From NCBI RefSeq assembly GCF_009933135.1, contig NZ_MAEH01000002.1:41981-105980 (forward strand): 64,000 bases of DNA, given 5' to 3'. The position numbers and the translations under genes are program-made. Under the pieces are notes generated by a model, which was not told the origin of the DNA, did no database searches, and saw nothing but the letters and a program-made list of their open reading frames with translations. Below, piece after piece: positions 17,191-25,791 of the stretch. The DNA is from Candidatus Enterococcus leclercqii. Lineage in GTDB: Bacteria > Bacillota > Bacilli > Lactobacillales > Enterococcaceae. Each line of letters starts with the position of its first letter. The stretch's first letter is position 1.

Positions 17191-18489
17191 CTAACGGTTA
17201 CTATTTGAGTTTTGTTGTTGCAAGACAGTGCTGTCGATTGTCAATTCAACTTTGGCGGTTTCTTCTTTGTCCCCGCGGTAGTAAGTCACAGTGATGCTGT
17301 CACCGACATTCTTGGTGTACAAGACAGACTGCAAATCAGTCGTGCTGGTGATTTCTTTGTCGTCGACTTTTGTGATGACATCGTATTGTTTCAAACCAGC
17401 TTTTTCAGCAGGTGTTGCAGTTACAACATTAGTAATCACAACGCCGCTCTTAACAGTAGCAGGAACACCCAAAATCTGTTCTTGTTGTTGGGAAGTCACT
17501 GAGCTCAAGTCCACCATGTTGATGCCCAATGCCGGACGTGTTACTTTGCCGTCTTTTTCCAGTTGGTTGATGATTTTTACGACATCGTTACTAGGAATCG
17601 CAAAACCCATCCCTTCAACCGAGATATTAGAGCTTTCAGTCTGAGTTGTTGCAATCTTGCTGGAGTTGATTCCGACGACTTGACCAGATACGTTTACCAA
17701 TGGCCCGCCAGAGTTCCCTGGATTGATAGCCGCATCTGTTTGAATGGCGCTGATATTTACGCCGGTGCTGCTATCGGCAATTGGCCGGTTGACTGAGGAA
17801 ATGATCCCAGAGGTGACGGAGTTTGCATATTGAGAGCCTAAAGGAGAACCAATCGCAATCGCAGGTTCGCCAACTTTCAAGGCATTGGAATCACCAAAAG
17901 TTGCCACATCTTTAACATCGTCAGAAGAGATTTTGATAACAGCCAAGTCAGTCACTGAGTCAGTTCCAACCAATTCGCCTTTGACTTTAGTGCCGTCTTT
18001 CATGACAACTTCCAAGCCATTGGAGCCTTCAACTACGTGATTGTTAGTGACAACATAGGCATCTTTACCATCTTTTTTGTAGATGACACCAGAGCCTTCA
18101 CTTGCTTCTACCAAGTCGCTGTCTTCAGAATCACTAGATCCCTGCGTATTTTCATCTTGAGACTGTCCAAACATATCCCCCCAAGGATTGCTGCTGGACT
18201 GTTGTTGCCGTTGCAAATTAATAACAGAAACCACCGCTCCTTGAACTTTTTCTACAGCCTTGGTGATATCGGAATCGACGTCGACTTTGACATTTGAAAC
18301 TTGCGTTGTTTTTGTATCCGATGTGTTGCTGCTAGAATTGGCGTTGTTGCTGGTTGCCGGAGCTAAGCCGGAACCATTGGCCAGATAGAAGCCACCAATT
18401 ACCAGAAAGCCGCCAACGACCCCACCCAGCAGACCAGTTAAAAACTTTTTAGCGGTCCCGCCGCCGTTATTTTTGTTTCGTTGTTCCAT
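17191..18489 (-). CDS. htrA: HtrA/DegP-like membrane-anchored serine protease
   Basis: The protein has 432 residues and starts at ATG 18489 behind GAGGAAATC; the upstream in-frame start at 18558 would add 23 residues without a ribosome site and is rejected. One N-terminal membrane helix (LTGLLGGVVGGFLVIGGFYL, about 17-36) is followed by a Ser/Asn-rich linker. The trypsin-like domain has triad H151 (NNHVVEG), D181 (VTDLAVIKI) and S260 (NPGNSGGPL). One PDZ domain lies near 335-415. It degrades misfolded exported proteins at the membrane. In many Lactobacillales htrA is adjacent to rlmH; here about 20 kb of PTS genes separate them. Confidence 0.96.
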   Translation of the reverse strand: MEQRNKNNGGGTAKKFLTGLLGGVVGGFLVIGGFYLANGSGLAPATSNNANSSSNTSDTKTTQVSNVKVDVDSDITKAVEKVQGAVVSVINLQRQQQSSSNPWGDMFGQSQDENTQGSSDSEDSDLVEASEGSGVIYKKDGKDAYVVTNNHVVEGSNGLEVVMKDGTKVKGELVGTDSVTDLAVIKISSDDVKDVATFGDSNALKVGEPAIAIGSPLGSQYANSVTSGIISSVNRPIADSSTGVNISAIQTDAAINPGNSGGPLVNVSGQVVGINSSKIATTQTESSNISVEGMGFAIPSNDVVKIINQLEKDGKVTRPALGINMVDLSSVTSQQQEQILGVPATVKSGVVITNVVTATPAEKAGLKQYDVITKVDDKEITSTTDLQSVLYTKNVGDSITVTYYRGDKEETAKVELTIDSTVLQQQNSNSNR

Positions 18490-19481
18490 TATGATTTCCT
18501 CCTCAGATATTCGCCCTCTTTTATGATCGATAGACCAACAAAAAAGGGGGAACTTCATTATTCTTCAAGACTTTATTCAGGAATGATTGCTATGATATAA
18601 GTATAGTCTCAAATCCTGCTTTTAGTCTAACGAGAGACTTTGAAAAAAATATGAACGAACCGTGGCTAAAATCATAGTGAATCGTGAAAAATTGCCCGGC
18701 GCTTCCATAAATTTGATAAGAGAATGTCTGTTTTTCTTACTGTAGGAGATTTATCAATCAGAGATTGTTGGTTGCAGCCGCTAATTCGAGAGAATAAGAG
18801 CATTGGAAAATAGATTTGCACAGCTCAGCTAATTTAATTCTATTACTTTCTACTACTATAGAAGCTAAATGTTTTCCGCAGCAAAAGATCCGGCAAATTT
18901 ATTGGAAAACAGCACTTCACGAGCAGGTATTTCTGTGGCAGCCTTCAGAGAAAGACTCGGTCTTGGGGAAAAGTATCCACAAACTTATCCACAGGTTGTG
19001 AATAATGTGTACAATTCTGTGGAGAACTATTGTTCGTATAGAAAATAGCGCCAGAAAAACAACTTTTTTCAATAGAACTGTAGTCGAAAAGAAAACTGTG
19101 TGGATAATCCTTGTGACAAACTGCAATCCAGTTATTCACAGCTGAGGAAAACTCTTCTGAGGATGCGACGATAGAGTAAAATACGGAGTTTTTGCAGCCA
19201 AAAAGCACCCTATTGCACATCTGATTTGTGATGCCTTATAAAGGAGGTGACCACAAATCAGTTAATTTTACCTTTTTCCGAAAAAAGAATAAAATTCCGT
19301 TGTAATTTTTATGTTTTTGATAATTGACATAGCTGATATTCTTAATAAACAAGTTGTAATTTTTCCTGGTGTCGGGAAAGTTCCACATTGATTATGGAAC
19401 CTTATGTAATTGTGAGGGCTTTCATGCCGTGCTACAATTTGTATGTAAAGAAGAACGTTAGCTAACAGAAAGGTGACTACC
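18490..19481. other. Gene-free region with a DnaA-box cluster
   Basis: Nearly 1 kb without a credible gene. Six matches to the DnaA box TTATCCACA fall within 168 bp: 18973-18981 (+, one mismatch), 18985-18993 (+, perfect), 18997-19005 (-, one mismatch), 19018-19026 (-, one mismatch), 19099-19107 (-, perfect) and 19132-19140 (+, one mismatch). They are followed by a T/A-rich stretch at 19260-19360 that could unwind. An isolated AAAGGAGGTGA at 19240-19250 has no convincing gene behind it. The dnaA gene is not in the window, so this may be an origin, an origin relic or a DnaA-titrating cluster. Confidence 0.7.
19410..19438 (+). promoter_or_regulatory. Promoter of PRD regulator/PTS operon 1
   Basis: TTGTGA (19410-19415), 17-base spacer, TACAAT (19433-19438). 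A small inverted repeat GTTCCA/TGGAAC (19380-19400) lies just upstream and could be a regulator site. Confidence 0.6.
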
Positions 19482-21425
19482 ATGAACGAACGGCAAATCA
19501 AACTTGCGCGCTTGCTGATTGAACATGATACATTTTTACCGGCTTCTTTTTACAGTAAACAGTTGTCTGTTTCGACTAAGACGGTGTTTCAAGATCTGGA
19601 AATGTTGAATCTGCTTATGAAGCCCTATGATATCTCTATTGAAAGATTACCTTCCGTAGGGATTCGAATTTCTGGAGAACATGAGGCGAAGCTGAATTTC
19701 ATGATTGAATTGGAAAATGAGTTGTCACAAGACGCTTTTTCTCCAGTCAATCGCCGGATTGAAATCATTAAAAAAGTCTGTTTTGAAGAAGAAGTTCCGA
19801 CGTTAGATCAACTTTCAGAGCTCTTCTTAGTCAGCAAAACATCACTTTATGGTGATTTGAAGCTTTTAAATCAGATCATCGCTCGAACCAACAGTGAAAT
19901 TCAGTCAAACAATGACGGCTTAAAAATTTTGGGAAAAGAGTCTGAAATCCAAAATGCCGCCAATCAGTTGGTCAGCTATTTCCTGAATGTTCTGGAAGAT
20001 CGGTCCTTTCGCAAAAAGATGAGTCATTTCTTTGATGAAGCATTGATTGCTCCGGTCTTTGATTTCTTACTTACAGATTTCAAAGAATTGACCGAGGAAG
20101 TTTCAGAGTACTACATCCAATCGCTGATTATGAGCGTGTTGATTCAATGCCGGCGCCTTGAGTTGGCCAAACATTTACCCACTGAAGAAGATTACCTCTT
20201 CAGCAGTATCCGGTACATGGAGGCCTATGTGGTGGCCAATGAACTGGCAGAAAAGCTTGGCAAAACACTGGACATCGTTTTTGAAGAAGCAGATAAGGAG
20301 TATCTATCGCGGCAATTGTTTGCCCATCGTGTCACTACTGATTTGAAAAGCGGCGATGATTCTTATGCAGAAATTGTTCAACGATTGATTGCTCGCATGA
20401 GTGCCATTGAAAAAATTGATCTGACAAGTGATCAGCGGTTGTTTAATTCGCTACTTTACCATATTCCGGCGATGATTCTACGTTTGAAAAAGGGAATAAA
20501 GATTGAAAATCCGCTGCTATCCAGTATTCGTGACCAGTATTCTGAATTATTCAGCATCGTCTGGTATGCACTAGTCATTTTGGAACAGGAGTATGATGTA
20601 ATCTTAAATGACGATGAGATTTCACTAATTCTCATTCATTTTCAGATTGCTTTGGAGCGCCAATCCAAGACGAACAACATCATTATTGTTTGTCAATACG
20701 GAATCTCTTCGGCACAATTCATCTACTCAAAGGTTCGTAAATTTATTCCAGCTCATGATAACGTGGAGATTTCCACAATTGACAAGTTCGAAAAAAGCGA
20801 CAAAGAGAATATCGATTTAATCATCAGCTCCATCGATATTCCCCAATCGAAAATTCCTTTTGTGAAAGTAACACCACTGGTCAACAATCAGGATTACATC
20901 AAGCTGATGGAGGCCTATACCAAGTATCTAATCCAAGGGGAGCCCTTTGAAATCAGTCATTCGCTCTCTGAAAAAGTACCTTCTCAGATTTTGGGCAACT
21001 ATTTGTCAACGGAGCTGATCAGCTTACAAAACCAGTATGATGACAAAGAAAGTTGCTTAGATGCGATAATTGGCGAACTGGAAAGAAGAAAGTTAGTCAA
21101 TAAGAACTTCCGAAAATCGGTTTTTGACAGAGAGAAGATTGGCAATACAAATTTGGATAGTGGGGTAGCATTGCCCCATGCGGATCCGGCTACAATTATT
21201 GTTTCACATATTTATTTTGTGACCTTGGCTAAGCCTGTCAACTGGGGAGATGGCAATGTCAAATTGATCGTGATGGTGAACTTGGGGGAAGCTGATTTAC
21301 AGAAGATCCGTGAAGTAGTTGAGGAATTATATCAGTTTATTGATGAAAAGAAGAAGGTCGACGCGTTAGTTAAGATAACCGACAAAACGTCACTATTGCA
21401 AATCTTTAATAATGGAGGAACATGA
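19482..21425 (+). CDS. BglG/LicR-type PRD transcriptional activator with EIIB and EIIA domains
   Basis: The protein has 647 residues and starts at ATG 19482; GTG 19473 sits inside the ribosome site and is rejected. N-terminal helix-turn-helix regions (LSVSTKTVFQDLEMLN and a second near FLVSKTSLYGDLKLL) are followed by two PRD modules in the middle, an EIIB-like domain (IIIVCQYGISSAQFIYSKV, near 405-420) and a C-terminal EIIA-type domain (SGVALPHADP, near 565-575, with the phospho-His context). Such regulators are controlled by PTS phosphorylation of PRD, EIIB and EIIA residues and activate the adjacent PTS operon. The next gene starts two bases after its stop, so the regulator heads operon 1. 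Confidence 0.93.
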   Translation: MNERQIKLARLLIEHDTFLPASFYSKQLSVSTKTVFQDLEMLNLLMKPYDISIERLPSVGIRISGEHEAKLNFMIELENELSQDAFSPVNRRIEIIKKVCFEEEVPTLDQLSELFLVSKTSLYGDLKLLNQIIARTNSEIQSNNDGLKILGKESEIQNAANQLVSYFLNVLEDRSFRKKMSHFFDEALIAPVFDFLLTDFKELTEEVSEYYIQSLIMSVLIQCRRLELAKHLPTEEDYLFSSIRYMEAYVVANELAEKLGKTLDIVFEEADKEYLSRQLFAHRVTTDLKSGDDSYAEIVQRLIARMSAIEKIDLTSDQRLFNSLLYHIPAMILRLKKGIKIENPLLSSIRDQYSELFSIVWYALVILEQEYDVILNDDEISLILIHFQIALERQSKTNNIIIVCQYGISSAQFIYSKVRKFIPAHDNVEISTIDKFEKSDKENIDLIISSIDIPQSKIPFVKVTPLVNNQDYIKLMEAYTKYLIQGEPFEISHSLSEKVPSQILGNYLSTELISLQNQYDDKESCLDAIIGELERRKLVNKNFRKSVFDREKIGNTNLDSGVALPHADPATIIVSHIYFVTLAKPVNWGDGNVKLIVMVNLGEADLQKIREVVEELYQFIDEKKKVDALVKITDKTSLLQIFNNGGT

Positions 21426-21426
21426 C

Positions 21427-21882
21427 ATGTTTTTTGATCAAGAGTTAGGGTTGTTTCAGATAAGTCCTGTAAGTCAGACAGAGTTGTTCGAAGAAATGTT
21501 TCAAAAATTGTATCAAGCAGGCTGTGTCAAAGAAAGCTATTTGGAAGGAATCACTAGCCGGGAAGCGGAATACCCCACCGGCTTGGAATTCAACGGTGTA
21601 GGATTTGCAATCCCCCATACGGATTCAGCTCATGTGAACAAATCCCAAATCTGCTTTGCTTCGTTACAAGAACCAGTGGTCTTTCAAGACATGACGGATA
21701 AAAGTCGGGAGATTGAAGTGAAATTGGTCTTCATGTTAGCAATGGCTAGTCCTCATGAACAGGTAGAGACATTACAAAATTTAATGACACTTTTTACAGA
21801 TGAGGACAAGGTACAACAGTTGCAAAAATTGACGACACAGGCAGAATTGATGACACTTTTGAATGCGTCAGGCGTACAGTAA
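21427..21882 (+). CDS. PTS EIIA component, fructose/galactitol family (operon 1)
   Basis: The protein has 151 residues. I chose ATG 21427 because AATGGAGG lies eight bases upstream; ATG 21412 overlaps that site. It has the type-2 EIIA fold with phospho-His in GVGFAIPHTDS (the PHT His accepts phosphate from HPr) and the preceding SREAEYPTGLEF. It passes phosphate to the EIIB encoded at 23283. Closest in type to GatA. The sugar cannot be assigned from this protein. Confidence 0.9.
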   Translation: MFFDQELGLFQISPVSQTELFEEMFQKLYQAGCVKESYLEGITSREAEYPTGLEFNGVGFAIPHTDSAHVNKSQICFASLQEPVVFQDMTDKSREIEVKLVFMLAMASPHEQVETLQNLMTLFTDEDKVQQLQKLTTQAELMTLLNASGVQ

Positions 21883-21906
21883 CTACAATCGAGGGGGAAA
21901 AAGAAG

Positions 21907-23259
21907 ATGGATATGTTTATGAATGGGATTGAATGGTTTATCGGATTGGGATCAACAGTTTTCTTACCGGTAATCATTTTTGTAATCGGATTGTTCTTTG
22001 GCTTGAAGCCTAGTAAAGCGTTCATTTCCGGGATCACCGTCGGAATTGGTAATATCGGGCTTGGCTTGGTATTGGATCTGTTGTCTAGCGGCTTAGGCAG
22101 TGCCATTCAACAAATGGGTGAAAAATATGGCACCTCGCTGAATGTGTTGGATATCGGCGTTGGGGTCGGCGGACCGCTGGCTTACTCAACATCTTTGGGA
22201 ATTTTGATGATTCCTATCTCGCTGATTCTGAATTTCATCCTAGTTATCTTGGGTCTGACAAAGACGCTGAACGTGGATATTTGGAACTTCTGGTTTCCGA
22301 TCTTCTTGGGGATGTTGGTACAAACAGTTACCGGAAACTTCTGGTTTGGTCTGATTGGTGCTATCGTAGCAGTCATGCTCCAATGGTTTTTGGCAGATGC
22401 TGCACAAAAAGAAGTCAGCGAATTTTTCGGCTATCCAGGGATTGCAATCACACACATGATGGCTTTATCAGGGGTCTTGTTCGCCAAACCACTGAACTGG
22501 GTCTTTGACCGGATTCCAGGTTTTAACAAAATTGATGCAGATGCGGAAAGCTTGACTAAAAAGTTTGGCGTATTCGGAGATACAGTAGTAATCGGGTTAT
22601 TGATTGGGATTGTAGTCGGAATTTTGGCAGGGTACGATGCAGCTGGTATCGGTACGTTGGGGATGACGACTGCCGCAGTAATGAAAGTTATGCCAAAAAT
22701 GGTAGCCATGTTTATGGAAGGTTTGTTGCCTATCGCGGAAGCTGCCAAAGAATTTACCGATAAAAAACTCAATGGTCGTGTCGTAAATATCGGGATGGAT
22801 GCTGCGTTGACAGTGGGTCATCCGACAGTCATGTCTACATCATTGCTACTAGTACCTATCTCATTATTGTTGGCAGTGATCTTGCCAGGAAATCAAGTCT
22901 TGCCTTTCGGGGACTTGGCATTCTTCACCTTTGCAATTTGCTTGATGATCCCATTCTTTAAAGGAAACATCGTTCGCTCGTTGGTAGGTTGTTCCTTGTA
23001 TCTGGTGATGACTTTCTACATGTCTACTTGGTTGGCACCAATCGTAACCGATGTCTTCAAACTGGCAAACTTTGATGTAGGCACTTCAGGAATGGTAACC
23101 ATGTTGTTGAGCGGGTTGTGGCCGGCAGGTTTGTTCGTCCTTTTAGCTGAGAAGATTGGTGTGATCGGCATCATCGGCTTTGGCGCTATCGTTTTGGCAG
23201 GTATGGTATACAACAATAAGATTAAAAAGAATAAAATCGTAACTACAGAAGCAGCATAA
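21907..23259 (+). CDS. PTS EIIC permease, galactitol (GatC) family (operon 1)
   Basis: The protein has 450 residues and about 10-12 hydrophobic segments. The GatC-family signature is visible: early VFLPVIIFVIGLFFGLKPSK, LNVDIWNFW, HMMALSGVLFAKPLNWVFDR, and IGMDAALTVGHPTVMSTSLL near residue 300, followed by PISLLLAVILPGN. It is the membrane channel and sugar-binding part of a galactitol-type PTS. The GatC family also carries pentitols and other polyols, so galactitol is not assured. Ribosome site GAGGGGGAAA. Confidence 0.93.
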   Translation: MDMFMNGIEWFIGLGSTVFLPVIIFVIGLFFGLKPSKAFISGITVGIGNIGLGLVLDLLSSGLGSAIQQMGEKYGTSLNVLDIGVGVGGPLAYSTSLGILMIPISLILNFILVILGLTKTLNVDIWNFWFPIFLGMLVQTVTGNFWFGLIGAIVAVMLQWFLADAAQKEVSEFFGYPGIAITHMMALSGVLFAKPLNWVFDRIPGFNKIDADAESLTKKFGVFGDTVVIGLLIGIVVGILAGYDAAGIGTLGMTTAAVMKVMPKMVAMFMEGLLPIAEAAKEFTDKKLNGRVVNIGMDAALTVGHPTVMSTSLLLVPISLLLAVILPGNQVLPFGDLAFFTFAICLMIPFFKGNIVRSLVGCSLYLVMTFYMSTWLAPIVTDVFKLANFDVGTSGMVTMLLSGLWPAGLFVLLAEKIGVIGIIGFGAIVLAGMVYNNKIKKNKIVTTEAA

Positions 23260-23282
23260 TTAAAAGAAAGAGGGAACTACTC

Positions 23283-23570
23283 ATGAAAAAATTATTAGTT
23301 ATTTGTGGAGCTGGACATGCAACATCAACTATCGCCGTTTCAAAAATCAATAAATGGTTGGCAGAAGAAAATCTGACAGACCAAGTAAAAATCTATCAAT
23401 CCAAAATTGCAGATGAATTGAATAAAATGGATGACTATGATGCAGTGGTCAGCACGACGATCGTTCCAGACTCCGTCAAAGCCAAAGTAATCAACGGCTT
23501 GCCACTTTTGACAGGTGTGGGAGCCGATCAGCTCTTCGGTTCACTAAAAGACAGACTGGAATTGAATTAA
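23283..23570 (+). CDS. PTS EIIB component, galactitol family (operon 1)
   Basis: The protein has 95 residues. The P-loop-like start KKLLVICGAGHATSTIA contains the phospho-Cys (C9). The usual GatB loop reads CGTGVATST; here the residues after Cys are GAGHATST, a small departure. It carries phosphate from EIIA to the sugar on EIIC. The stop is directly followed by the start of the YjbQ-like gene. Confidence 0.9.
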   Translation: MKKLLVICGAGHATSTIAVSKINKWLAEENLTDQVKIYQSKIADELNKMDDYDAVVSTTIVPDSVKAKVINGLPLLTGVGADQLFGSLKDRLELN

Positions 23571-24083
23571 ATGATTAAACACGATGAACTAAAATTGCAA
23601 ACCGTCGCGGGGCGAGCTTCTTATCATGATCTGCGGGACAGCTTATTGGCTGTCGCCGCAGAGGCAGGGGTGAAAGACGGTGTGATGGTTCTTACTACGC
23701 CTCATACTACCTGCTCGTTTTTCTATGAAGAAACGATGCATGATCGGAATTATTTCGGCGATGATCTACTGCATGTGGATATCAATGAAGCGATGGAAAA
23801 AATCGCACCGATGATGACGACTGAAGGACAGTACCACAGTCCTGGTCCAGAGCATATCAAGTTTGGGACCTCCTTAAGTGATCCGAACTATCCTGCTGAA
23901 AAATGGGTGATGTTGAACACGGATGCCCATCTAAAAGCTTCAATCTATGGTACGAATTCCCAAACATTGATTCTAAAAAATGGTGAGCTGCAAATCGGCT
24001 CATTGGGCCGAGTCTACTTTGTCGACTGGGATCGGTTACGAGAACGAGAACGAACAATTAATATTTTAGTGATGGGGGAATAA
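23571..24083 (+). CDS. YjbQ/UPF0047-like protein in a PTS operon
   Basis: The protein has 170 residues and starts at the ATG immediately after the EIIB stop, with no good ribosome site of its own, so coupled translation is likely. UPF0047/YjbQ features: an early TVAGRASYHDLRD, the histidine block TTPHTTCSFFYEE, a middle HVDINEA, and a C-terminal IGSLGRVYFVDWDRLRERER in place of the family's usual GTWQ...EFDGPR segment. It is thus a divergent member. Some YjbQ proteins show weak thiamine-phosphate synthase activity, but the real function is unsettled. Placement between EIIB and an epimerase suggests a role on a phosphorylated sugar; this is inference. Confidence 0.8.
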   Translation: MIKHDELKLQTVAGRASYHDLRDSLLAVAAEAGVKDGVMVLTTPHTTCSFFYEETMHDRNYFGDDLLHVDINEAMEKIAPMMTTEGQYHSPGPEHIKFGTSLSDPNYPAEKWVMLNTDAHLKASIYGTNSQTLILKNGELQIGSLGRVYFVDWDRLRERERTINILVMGE

Positions 24084-24086
24084 CTG

Positions 24087-24764
24087 TTGAAAAATGAATG
24101 GATTATCGCGCCGTCACTATTCAGTTCAAAAATCAGCCGCTTGGAAGAAACACTGGCAATCATGAAACAGACCAATCTTCACTGGCTGCACGTTGATGTG
24201 ATGGATGGTTGTTTTGTTCCGGATTTGGCTTCTGGACCTAGCATCGTCAAAGAATTAAAAGAGGTCTCCGACTGTTTATTGGATGTTCATTTAATGGTTT
24301 CTCGACCAGAAAAAGTCGTGGCACGTTTTTTGGAAGTTGGGGCAGACTCCCTTACCTATCACGTAGAGGCTACCGATCAAGGAATGCACATCATTCAACA
24401 AGTCAAAGCAGCCGGGAAAAAAGTTGGTGTAGCAATCAATCCGGCTACGCCTGTCTCAGCAATCCAACCAGTCCTTGCCGAAGTTGACCTTGTATTGGTG
24501 ATGACTATCAATCCGGGCACTCCCGGTAAACAGGATTTTATCGCCAGTACAAAGGAAAAAATCAAGGAACTCCAGCAATTCCGTGAAACGCATAATCATC
24601 AATATATTATTGAAGTCGATGGCAAAATTGATGACAAGACAATTGTGGAATGCGCAGAAGTGGGGACGGAAATGTTTGTTTCCGGTGGGTATATCTTTGG
24701 CGAATCTGGTAAAGAGGGCGAAAAGATTAAGGCCTTGCAAACTGCTTTGACTAAAGCAAAATAA
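24087..24764 (+). CDS. Ribulose-/allulose-phosphate 3-epimerase family protein (operon 1)
   Basis: The protein has 225 residues, with a TTG start behind GGGGGAA. A (beta/alpha)8 barrel of the Rpe/AlsE family: IAPSLFSS (catalytic-type Ser), WLHVDVMDGCFVPDLASG (metal His and Asp), LDVHLMVSRPE, and IIEVDGKIDDKT with the second catalytic Asp. Two points differ from ordinary Rpe. The phosphate loop reads MTINPGTPGKQ rather than NPGFGGQ, and VDGK replaces VDGG. The paralogue at 34256 shares the NPGTPG loop. Placement beside a 3-hexuloisomerase suggests a hexulose 6-phosphate substrate rather than ribulose 5-phosphate. Confidence 0.85.
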   Translation: MKNEWIIAPSLFSSKISRLEETLAIMKQTNLHWLHVDVMDGCFVPDLASGPSIVKELKEVSDCLLDVHLMVSRPEKVVARFLEVGADSLTYHVEATDQGMHIIQQVKAAGKKVGVAINPATPVSAIQPVLAEVDLVLVMTINPGTPGKQDFIASTKEKIKELQQFRETHNHQYIIEVDGKIDDKTIVECAEVGTEMFVSGGYIFGESGKEGEKIKALQTALTKAK

Positions 24765-24775
24765 GGAGCGTTAAG

Positions 24776-25327
24776 ATGGAAAACTATACATTGCAAATAT
24801 TAGCCGAGCTCAAGGCAAATGGGAGCCGGATTGACGTAGAACAAACGACTGCTCTAGTAGCGGCAATTAAAAAAGCCCGCCACATTTTCTTGGCAGGGGC
24901 TGGTCGCTCCGGTATTGCCATTCAGGCGTTTGCCAATCGTCTGATGCACTTGGGTTTTTCCGTCAGTCTGGTGGGAGAAATTTCTTCTCCCCATTCGCAA
25001 GCAGGAGATCTGTTAATTATTTGTTCAGGATCAGGAGAAACCGGCAGTTTGGTGAGTTTGGCTGAAAAAGCGGCTAAAAGCGATGTCAAAATCGCATTAA
25101 TCACTATGAAACCAGAGTCTACCATTGGCCATTTGGCAACGACAACCCTCGTCTTACCTGGGAGTACCAAAGATGAGCAGAGTAACACTGACGCTTTTTC
25201 TCAACCGATGGGAACGGCCTTCGAACAACTGGCTTTTTTGACGTTTGATGGCTTGGTTCTTTATTTGATGGATGATTTGGGAGAAACTTCGGAAACGATG
25301 TTTGCCCGTCATGCGGACTTTGAATAA
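24776..25327 (+). CDS. hxlB: SIS-domain 6-phospho-3-hexuloisomerase-like protein (operon 1)
   Basis: The protein has 183 residues. A single SIS domain with HIFLAGAGRSGIAIQAFANR, a LVGEISSPH strand, and the phosphosugar loop LLIICSGSGETGS. The C-terminal MFARHADFE matches the RHANLE end of archaeal and bacillal PHI (HxlB). PHI interconverts 3-hexulose 6-phosphate and fructose 6-phosphate. No hexulose-phosphate synthase gene is present, so a RuMP role is unlikely. It is very similar along its length to the protein at 35720. Last gene of operon 1. Confidence 0.87.
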   Translation: MENYTLQILAELKANGSRIDVEQTTALVAAIKKARHIFLAGAGRSGIAIQAFANRLMHLGFSVSLVGEISSPHSQAGDLLIICSGSGETGSLVSLAEKAAKSDVKIALITMKPESTIGHLATTTLVLPGSTKDEQSNTDAFSQPMGTAFEQLAFLTFDGLVLYLMDDLGETSETMFARHADFE

Positions 25328-25424
25328 GTATGCGGGTAAACGGGTGAGTAATTTGTTGACACCAGCAAGTATTCCCCCTAAGTAAAAACATGTGTTTCGG
25401 TTAATAGATAATCGTATCCCGTTG

Positions 25425-25467
25425 AAGTGGTATGGAGCTGAGTAATCAGTCTTCATACCACTTTTTA
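25425..25467 (+). terminator. Rho-independent terminator of operon 1
   Basis: AAGTGGTATG (25425-25434) pairs with CATACCACTT (25454-25463), then TTT. Between 25328 and 25791 I otherwise see only a second terminator and no gene. Confidence 0.8.
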
Positions 25468-25548
25468 GGGATCTCAATTTTTAGAATAAAACTTGGGACA
25501 TCACTTGAATGCTAGGAGAATATGAAAAATTATTAGTGAAAGTAAAAG

Positions 25549-25587
25549 AAGACTTCAGCATCCTTTTTAGGAACTGAAGTCTTTTTT
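25549..25587 (-). terminator. Bidirectional terminator, serves the DeoR gene
   Basis: AAGACTTCAG (25549-25558) pairs with CTGAAGTCTT (25574-25583). T-runs occur on both strands, and the DeoR gene ends about 200 bases to the right. Confidence 0.8.
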
Positions 25588-25791
25588 AGTCTTTTGCAGG
25601 TACTAATAGTGGTTTTGTTTTCTCTCGATGATTAAAATCTGTTTTTTGATTGTTCGAGAAATAAAAATATAAACCAGCTGTGAATGTGCGTTACCTTTCG
25701 GAATGGATTGGTTAACGGCACGTTTTCGAGACTTATTTGTATCCTGAAACGATCCAGTTGTTTTTTATTTCACGGACTGATTTGTTCTTTC

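Noticed and set aside
24776..25327. Ribulose monophosphate formaldehyde pathway
   Set aside because: HxlB-like genes are present, but the TIM-barrel partners are Rpe/AlsE-type (VDVMDG motifs) and no hexulose-phosphate synthase is seen.
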